Assembly (NCBI GenBank): GCA_021904315.1
Contig: CM038908.1
Span: 27,734,501 to 27,798,500, forward strand
Length of the DNA stretch: 64,000 bases
DNA from: Sphagnum magellanicum
Taxonomy: Eukaryota; Streptophyta; Sphagnopsida; Sphagnales; Sphagnaceae
Direction of reading: 5' to 3'
A model generated the notes under the pieces. That model was not told the origin of the DNA, ran no database searches, and saw only the letters and a program-made list of their open reading frames with translations. Positions 49,301 to 64,000 of this stretch are shown here, in pieces. How positions within the stretch are numbered: position 1 is the stretch's first letter; each line of letters starts with the position of its first letter. The position numbers and the translations under genes were made by a program.

Positions 49301-50770
49301 AAACAGAAAATGTCTTTTGCTCATTTTGCACCACCCCCCCCAGATGGAGCACGGGAACTCGCTGGAACCAGGGATCGGTCATCAGGGACAAGAGGTCAGT
49401 TTCAGCAGTGGGGACTCGTCACAGAGCTTTTGGGGGCATCACATCAAAATGCTTGGTATGAACCAGGGCATCAGCAAAATCTGAAAGGATCAGGGCCATG
49501 GGTGGAGGTACCAGCACTTATGCCAGGGACCTCCATGGTGAGCTGGGCACACCGCTATGAGCGTGAGCTTCCAGCACGTAAAGGTGACCACAAACTAGGC
49601 AAGGTGACACGAAAATGGGCTCCACGCTCGATGCAGCTGCGCAAGGAGAGATGGCAACAGCAAATGGGAACAGGGTCAGCTCAGGCAGGACTGGAAGCGG
49701 GGAAGAACCGGTTTGCTCCAGTGGCAATGGCATTTATGCTACCCATCATGCGTGACCATGATAAAAAGACACATGGTGTTGACTTGTTGGGGGCTGATTT
49801 CATAGTCCTGGGAAAGCTTGTTCACACACTGGGAGTTTTCATGGAATGTCTTTTATTGCAGCCAGAAGCTGCTGTCTTAGGAGTGGCCTTGTTGGACTTG
49901 CTTCGCTCACGGTACATAGTTGGGCCCCTGCCAGTTTTCTGAGAGGCTGTCGCTGCTGTTTTACTCCTAGTTTTTGTTGTTCTTTTCATTCCAGTTCCTT
50001 CCCTTCTGTGCTTTTCTTCCTCCCATTTCTTCAGTTCTTATCTAGCAGCTTTTCTTTGGACATAAAAAAGGAAAAGTTTTTCACCTGCTAGTCATAAGTG
50101 AGGAGATTTCTCCAGTTATGTGTCCCTTTGTTTTGCAACAAAAACCTTGCCCATGTGGTGGCAGGTGGTGTTGGGCTGTGGATTGGTCAGGGCTGAGAAT
50201 AAGAATGAAGTGTTCTCATTTGACTTTTTTCATGTGGAATTGCAGGGGAATTTCCAAGCATGAGGAGGCATATGTGAGGAGGGCTGCGCTTTATGCTGCG
50301 TCACAGGTCATCCAGGCTCTTCACCCATCCCAGGTGGCCTCTGCTGTCACAGGTGGCGATGAAACCATTGCAAAAGGGCTTGACTGGATTCGTGAGTGGG
50401 CCCTTGGAATTGCTGAAAATGATGTAGATTCTGAAACATCAACAGTAAGACCACCACCCCCACGTATACAGTACAGATTCTATTTCTTCTATAAGAGCTT
50501 GTCACTTTGAAGCCATTCTAATTGGACAAAAGGGTTTGTACTTACTGGCCAGTGTCATGGTGTTAGTGCCCAGGATGGATGAAAAGAGTATGTAGCTGGG
50601 GACTAATGGGAGCTTTGGTGGGATGGCAGATGGCAATAGCATGTATAGAGATGCATTCAGAGATGGTGATGCAAGCTATGCGGGCCATCCAGTCCCTCCC
50701 TTCTAAGAGGCAATCACAGATCTTAATTCACACTGAGAGTTCCCAAGGCCCTCTCATCTTCCCTTTCTAA
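43339..50770 (+). CDS. TELO2: TELO2/TEL2 homolog (PIKK-maturation co-chaperone subunit)
   Basis: TEL2 is the core of the TTT complex (TEL2-TTI1-TTI2), which helps HSP90 fold PIKK kinases such as ATM, ATR and TOR. Sixteen exons join in frame: 43339-43627, 43857-43915, 44295-44424, 44786-44978, 45199-45432, 45631-45791, 46423-46729, 46823-46858, 46981-47204, 47288-47416, 47678-47974, 48254-48546, 48870-49140, 49344-49911, 50246-50444 and 50630-50770. The product is 1176 aa, slightly long for the family. Recognised blocks include PDWLACFP, RRLLEICLIEKEGV, GEVIVKLCRRGHADVV, LPTRCLKWVLDFAVLQSPP, the acidic loop then PYDMSDDDSELK, ELYSPHVDVSQRLLILDVMA, VDLLGADFIVLGKLVHTLGV and HEEAYVRRAALYAASQVIQALHP. 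These match plant TEL2 in order. Intron 6 contains a dispersed repeat copy. Exon 10's acceptor (GAGAG) is weak. Identity is firm; small-exon boundaries are less so. Confidence 0.9.
46100..46256 (-). mobile_element. Dispersed repeat family 1, copy E (in TELO2 intron 6)
   Basis: In reverse orientation it reads an ATCATCCAGAAGAGGA segment, the perfect AGCCAAATTTGGCT palindrome, GGAAAGTAGAAATTTTTTTA, TTCTGGCAAC, then CATATGGCAA. It lies between exons 6 and 7 of TELO2, so the family has inserted into a transcribed gene. Confidence 0.7.
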
Positions 50771-52843
50771 CCAACACTGCAACTGAGAGGAACTGTAAAA
50801 TTATCACAAAGCGTACTCCACATTCCTGAGCTCTATTTGCAAATCCGATGGTCTGCCACACTCAATACAATCACCTGCCTCCTTTGTAGGTGGATCTGAT
50901 TGAGCTGCCTCATTGCTTTGCAACTGTGCACCATCTGAAGCAGCAGGTTCAGTTCAAAGCTGTCACTGTGAAGAAAGGTGAGACTTGGAACACATACACC
51001 CATCACTCTATTTTTAGTGAATTGTTTAGAAACTGGACTAAATGTGACTGGCACAGGTTGTGCAAAAATACACGCCAACCTTGTGAGCACAACATCGGGA
51101 CGCCTTTTGTGATCTATCCAATATGCTGCAAGAGCTGTACTATACTTCTCAATGAACTAAGAGGTTTGCACGTCCAGCAGTTGAGCTCAATTAGTGTGCC
51201 CAATTGTAATATTTCAAAATCAAAGTACACCACTTTGCTCAGAATCACCTACTGCAAGTTAGTGTAGATGTGCAGCAAATTATGTGCACTTCTCTTGGCT
51301 CTAGACAATTTTGTATAGGAGAAGGGTCCATATTTTGACACTTCTGGATTTGACGCTCCCATCATGAGGAAAAAAATTCACAAAGAAAAATAAATTCAGT
51401 GGTTCTTTACATTACAGCATGCTGTCAGTAGAATTGTAGGACTGCTCTTGTTTTACATTCTAAATCATATAAGACTGTGAGCCCAGTGACATCCACCTTC
51501 TAGTGAGTTGTTTGATCACAGGTTGTGTCAAGAATTCAAAATCATCAGCATTATTCCATTACAAATCATAGTACTGCTGAGGTTTGTGCTCTCCTTTCCA
51601 CATAGTCTTTATCTTGTAGTTTGACCCTTGCTAAATTCTGATACATTGGAAAGATGAAAGAATTCTGGCTGTGGGCTGGTCGGTGGCATTTTCTTACTGC
51701 ATTCAGTGATTGATGATGCTGTACAAAATTCAGAAGATGTCCTTTTTCTTTCCTGTGTGTTTGTTTAATGGGTACTGCACATGAGGTTTAGACTATGTTC
51801 CATTTTAACTGAAGGTAACATGATTTGGATGTGATATTGAAATGCATTTTGTTGCTTTGTGGGCCCCCAAGAAAAACACTTCATTTGCAAATAAATTGTG
51901 AATGAGTGGCTTTTCGGTGTACCTATCAGGCTTGTGCCAAGAACATTTGGAAAACAAAAAGCTGCAGTCACAAAATGATATCCAAAATTCTTAATGAGGT
52001 ATATCATGTGACTACTACCAATTGTGCAATTATCACTTCTGAGATCAGGCTCTACATATAAAAGAAAATATCATGTTTCAATGGAATTGAGACTCCGTAT
52101 GTAGTCATAAAATTCTACATAAAATTAGTCGCCATATTGACCTCCCTCCCAGTGGGCATGTGATCTTTGCTACAAATTGTTAGAATTGAAAGATAAGCAA
52201 AAGGCTGCCATAAAAACCGAAAATCAGTTTAGCCTTTTTTTGTATGCCAATGGGAATTGTCCCCCCAATACAGTGAATAGGTAGATCAAGGATCAAAAAT
52301 CTTCAAGGCATTCCAAAATTTTCATTTACTTCCCAAAAAATATCTTACATTTTACACCTAAGACAGATTGTTCAATTTTATCATATTGGAAACTCCAATC
52401 CTCCTTGGAAAAACCAACAGAAAAATGAACAGAAATGTTCACAAATGTTACATACTTGTAGTGTAGCCTGAATCATGACTGCAAAATTAAGTGGGCTTTG
52501 GGCTTAGGCCTGATTCCTGGGTACTTCGTCAATTGATTAATTGATATTTGGCGGTCACATACGTACAAAAATTGGTGGGTCTGTCAGTCATTGTCTATTT
52601 GCACATTTGGCAGACTGAATGTTAGCAATTTAAGTCCTTCAAGAGCTTACAAAAAATGCTGTCATCAAAAGATTTTGGAGAGGATATTAGAGGTCCAACC
52701 ACAAAATTCAGCATTCCTTGGTGGGCATCATAGCTTTATAATGTTCACACTCCAAAGATGGAAGTAGGAGGCTCTTCAATCAGGTGTGCATCAACACTGA
52801 AGGCATTGCTTCAAGAGCAGATGTCACCATATCTTTTGTTGCC
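50771..52843. other. Convergent intergenic region between TELO2 and PARP1
   Basis: About 2 kb separates the two stop codons and must hold both 3' UTRs. A short exon-like stretch (about 50890-50980) follows a CTTTGTAG acceptor-like site but has no TEL2 match. No separate gene is supported. Confidence 0.55.
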
Positions 52844-60418
<7,575 letters not shown>

Positions 60419-60512
60419 CGCTGTTCCTCTGTGTATGTCTGTGTGTGTGTCTCTTTCTGTGTGTCTATCCCTCAGAGAACACCAGAGCGTCTTCCGCTTT
60501 GTTTGCAACGTA

Positions 60513-60815
60513 GCTCGAGAGAGAGACTGAAGGAGCAGTAAAAGCGCACTAAAGTGGCGCAATGTAGAGACTGAAAGCAGCAAAAGCGCTAAATTGTTAC
60601 AATGTAGGTCGAGATTGAAGGGAACAGTAAAAGCGCACTAAAGTGGCGCACTGTAGCTTGAGACTGAAGCAGCAAAAGCGCTAAATGGTGTGCAATGTAG
60701 CTCGAGAGAGAGAGAGACTGAAGGGAGCAGTAAAAGCGCACTAAAGTGGCGCAATGTATCTTGAGAGACTGAATGAGGAGTTTAAAAAAAACACACTAAA
60801 GTGGCAAATTGTATC
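60513..60815 (-). promoter_or_regulatory. Repeat array upstream of PARP1 with GCGC cores
   Basis: Type A units, with a CAGTAAAAGCGCACTAAAG segment then TGGCGCA, start at about 60536, 60625 and 60728, with a decayed copy near 60787. Type B units, with GCAGCAAAAGCGCTAAAT, lie between them at about 60577 and 60669. Units are joined by a GACTGAAG segment and AATGTAG, plus GAGA runs. The array begins about 95 bp before the PARP1 start codon, so it may act as a promoter. GGCGC and GCGC words resemble E2F-type sites but none is a perfect consensus. Confidence 0.55.
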
Positions 60816-60829
60816 TTTGAAAGGTCAAT

Positions 60830-63800
60830 TGGAGGATATTCGAATTTTTTGAACACTTAAAAAGGCAAAAAAGTGTTGTAATTAAATTTTACAATTTTAT
60901 AATGTAAAATCGCCCCCATCACCGAACATGTACTTATCACCGAACACTTTCCAATATTCTCTCATTTCTTAACCAAATTGAGCAATTTTTTAAAAAAAAA
61001 AGCTCTAGATGTCTCTCTAGTTCCAGCCTCATATTTTCTTCATTTTTAGTCTGTTTTGAGTGATTTAAAACTTGATGGGTGCCTCAACTTAGGGCTTTTA
61101 CAAAACTTCTTTGTATTTCAAAGGCAAAGATGGAACGATCCAAGATTTTAAGCTTGAAATCTTGATTTGTTTTAATTCATCTGTCACTGAACATTGAACC
61201 CCCTTTACACCAAACACCCCCAATATCTTTCTTTTTTTTTTAATCGAATTGAATTATTTTTGTAACATTGGAAACGTTAAGTGAAGGCTGACAAATGTTT
61301 ATTGAGCTTCTGAAGCAGAAGATCAATGTGTGAGGATTCGATGTCCTTTGATTTTTTAAGTGTTCACTCACTGACCTCTATCCTACATAGATCAGGTTCT
61401 CATAGTCATGCATTGTATCCCTTCCAACCAATAAAAGATATATTTTCTTATCAATATATTTTTTAAATATAATTCATTGGATATTTAATTTATATGGGCA
61501 TTCTATTTTTCGAAATTCCATTATTTTCCCCATGATACCCATTGAGTACTCATCAAGTATCACACAAAAAAAATGAAAATAATAATAATAATAATAAATT
61601 GTCAATTTTGATGTTGTGTATTGCCCTTAGTCATTGGCATTACCAAAATTGGGACGCCTCAGCTCTCCCTAGTGTAAGCCCTTACTATGGTAATGACCTC
61701 GGCCTTAGGCATATTACCCTACACTTGAGCTTCAATTTCTAAATGATCATTATAGGTATTTATGGACATTATTGAGAGTTGGAGCTTGAGGGGTTTATTG
61801 GATTTAATATGACATTAGATAAGAGTAATGGAAAAAATGTTGAAAATCAACTATGGTTAAGGTATATAGGTTTATAAGTAACTAGACTTCAGGTCCAAAT
61901 TATTGGTGAAATTGGAATTGAACCTTGGCCTCCTAGAATTCAATCTTGGGTGCATTAAACCCTTTTCTTTTTAATCAAGTGCCCATTCTAAAGCATGGAA
62001 TTATCATGTTTTTACAAAGGCAAAAGGTGTCTTCAAACACATTTGAGTTTTTTTAAATGCCTAAAGGTTAGCTTTAGGCTTGCTTTAATTTATAAGTCGA
62101 GATTAAAAAACTCTTGAGACCAATAATGGGAAATTTAAGCACTTGTTATCCTGTTGTATGGTCTTAAGTTATTAATAAAATATTATTTATTTGAGGGCCA
62201 ATGAGTTCATGTGTAAAGTCATTTAGCCAAAAAGAAGTAGGGACCAAAGCTTCAGCAATGTTGGCCCAAGGATTGCAAATTAACCTTCCAAGTTGATAGG
62301 TATCATTTTTATTCCTTAAGACCAAGTTAGGGCCATAAATTGGTAGATTAAAAAAATTGTTTTCTTTTTAAGACTTGACTCCTAATGTAAAGCCCTTGGG
62401 GCTTATTTCAATAATTACACCAATAAAAATGCTTGATTTGAGTTCAACCTTGGCCTTGACTACTACCCTAAAGTGGGCCTTACTTTCAAAACAAGTGACC
62501 AATTTTGATGGGTGATAAAATTTTAATAATATATAATTTTTTTATCTTGGTTCGTGTGAAGTAGGTTAACAAAATAAGTATTACCCAATTTTTTAAAAAT
62601 CTTGGGTTATGTGGAATTAAGTTTGAATTGCTCCAATTCCAAATTGGATTGGGATGTAAATTTTTAAATCAAATTTTAAATTTAAAAAAATTAAAATTGC
62701 ATCAAAAGTTTCATTGTTTTAATAGTTAGAACTAAAACCAAAGGTTCATTTGAATCCAAAAATTGAATAATATTTGTTGTATATCTCAAAAGAAGGCAAC
62801 TCTAAAAAGTTTATCAACCAAGCACTGTAAATTAAATGGTAACCAAAAATAAATAAAGAATATTAAAAAGGGAAAAGGTTTTCATCACCAAAATTAAAGA
62901 AAAAATAGCAAAAGTTGTCAAATTTTCATATTATGTAGTCAAAATATAAAAGGATCATTAAAAATTTGTATTTCATATCTGATTTTTATAGCCATATTTG
63001 GCTAAACCTCCTTATGGAAGATGACCATTCTTTTAACAAAATTCCTATTCATGATCATCATTTTTTTTTAAATTTAAAAACCAATGGACATTGGAGAGGT
63101 TGTTTAGAGTCCACAAGCAACAATAAATGGCTTATAGGTATAGGCTACTTAGCATGAAGTGTAGCCTTCAAGAATCATGAAAGTTAATTTTTGACAAGTA
63201 ATTATGCCCAATGTACAATGCTATTCAAAGGTCTAACAAAAAGAAATGATTATTTTTTATTGGCTAACTATAATGATTGGCCTAGGTGGTGACACTAAGT
63301 CTCTCTATTTACATTGTTTGGTTTTGAATGTTTACATGTGGGAATGGGGACCTAGTACTGGGGTTAACCTACCTAGTTAACACTCCATGCAAGATGTGAC
63401 AAACAATGGTAAGGCCATGAATAAGTTTAGAGGTGGTGGGTGAATACTAAAGATGCCTTGAAGACTTTACCCAACTAACATAGGTGCAAAGTGCAAACCT
63501 AAGTTTTGAATGGAGCAAAATGCAAACCTAAATTTTGGAAAGGTTGCCCACAAAGTTTCAAATGGGGACTCACACTAACATCATGGTTTTGCAACTCCCA
63601 ATTCATTTCATTATTGTTTTGCATATACCAATGATGTTCCTTTGAAAGCCATTACCCTAGAAGTCACTTGGAATCATCATTTTGAAACTTGCATTAACAT
63701 TATGGTGTCCTTTATGGATTAGGTTTCGATGAAAAGCTTCAAGGTCCCCAACCTAAGTCCTAGGTTCCAAGTTCCAACCCTAAAATAGAAATTATAAAAA

Positions 63801-64000
63801 AACTAGTGTGACATGTGCTATTGGCTCAAGTGTGAACTTGTTTCCCAACTAATTTCTCTTTCCAAAAACAATTCTTATGTTTTAGTTGAATTTCATTCAA
63901 TATTTAAAATCTTATTGAATTTTTAATGACCAAAAATACTTGAAATGTCCCTAAAGCCTTTTGTTTAAAAATTATGTAATTGCATCCATAGAATCTTGGT
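60830..64000. other. AT-rich intergenic DNA, no gene seen
   Basis: No coding family is recognised to the window end. An (AAT)n run lies at about 61578-61598, and copy F of the dispersed repeat at 62908-63030. Confidence 0.55.
62908..63030 (-). mobile_element. Dispersed repeat family 1, copy F
   Basis: In reverse orientation: TCATCTTCCATAAGGAGG, then TTTAGCCAAATATGGCTATA (palindrome with one change), then a GATCCTTTTATATTTTGAC segment. Same subgroup as copies C and D. Confidence 0.65.

Noticed and set aside
43339..50770. First thought to be a condensin or other HEAT-repeat protein
   Set aside because: The ordered blocks PYDMSDDDSELK, YSPHVDVSQRLLILDVMA and FIVLGKLVHTLGV are specific to TEL2-type proteins.
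50890..51000. Possible extra TELO2 exon reading VDLIELPHCFATVHHLKQQ
   Set aside because: TELO2 already ends in frame at 50770 after its conserved last block, and this stretch shows no TEL2 similarity.

Overview
This window is nuclear DNA of a land plant. It is AT-rich, genes are sparse, and the genes have many spliceosomal introns. One gene belongs to the plant-specific LAZY/IGT gravitropism family. Telobox motifs (AAACCCTA) occur in the gene-rich part. I suspect a non-seed plant (bryophyte, lycophyte or fern) because the proteins match flowering-plant relatives only moderately, but nothing here fixes the species. Exon models were built by hand from conserved protein motifs, splice dinucleotides and reading-frame phase. 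All phases close, but individual boundaries could be off by a base.

Layout. 1-4645: a decayed autonomous Helitron (Rep plus Pif1-type helicase), with stop codons and damaged Walker motifs. 4646-12480: AT-rich intergenic DNA with tandem repeats (7805-8068; a degenerate array at 10440-11590) and a strongly T-skewed tract (8080-9400). 12984-14375: SAR1, the COPII small GTPase, four exons and 193 aa, with one GC-AG intron. 15211-17838, minus strand: a LAZY/IGT gravitropism gene, six exons and 525 aa, convergent with SAR1. Its upstream region (17839-19000) is dense in microsatellites. 19300-39400: about 20 kb with no intact gene. It holds transposon relics (a hAT-like transposase at 19560-20572, a possible Ty3/Gypsy fragment at 32600-32905), a TIR-flanked MITE candidate (23509-23897), a four-copy 180-bp satellite (30871-31585), and copies of a dispersed repeat built around the palindrome AGCCAAATTTGGCT. 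39700-41870: two further tandem arrays in gene-like composition.

41871-60418 is the gene-rich block. An ESF2/ABT1-type ribosome-biogenesis gene (minus, single exon) and a TELO2/TEL2 homolog (plus, 16 exons, 1176 aa) are divergent across a 502-bp intergenic region in which a 173-bp telobox-bearing unit is tandemly duplicated. TELO2 is convergent with PARP1 (minus, 22 exons, 1057 aa, full zinc-finger/PADR1/BRCT/WGR/catalytic architecture). The PARP1 upstream region carries a short-period array with GCGC cores. 60830-64000 is again gene-poor.

The gene-rich block joins three nuclear growth and genome-maintenance genes: rRNA processing, PIKK maturation, and DNA-damage signalling. SAR1 and LAZY are unrelated housekeeping and developmental genes. 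I did not find a convincing new multi-gene system. The most unusual signals are the triplicated splice acceptor plus start of exon 2 in LAZY, the duplicated telobox promoter, the 180-bp satellite and the dispersed palindromic repeat family.
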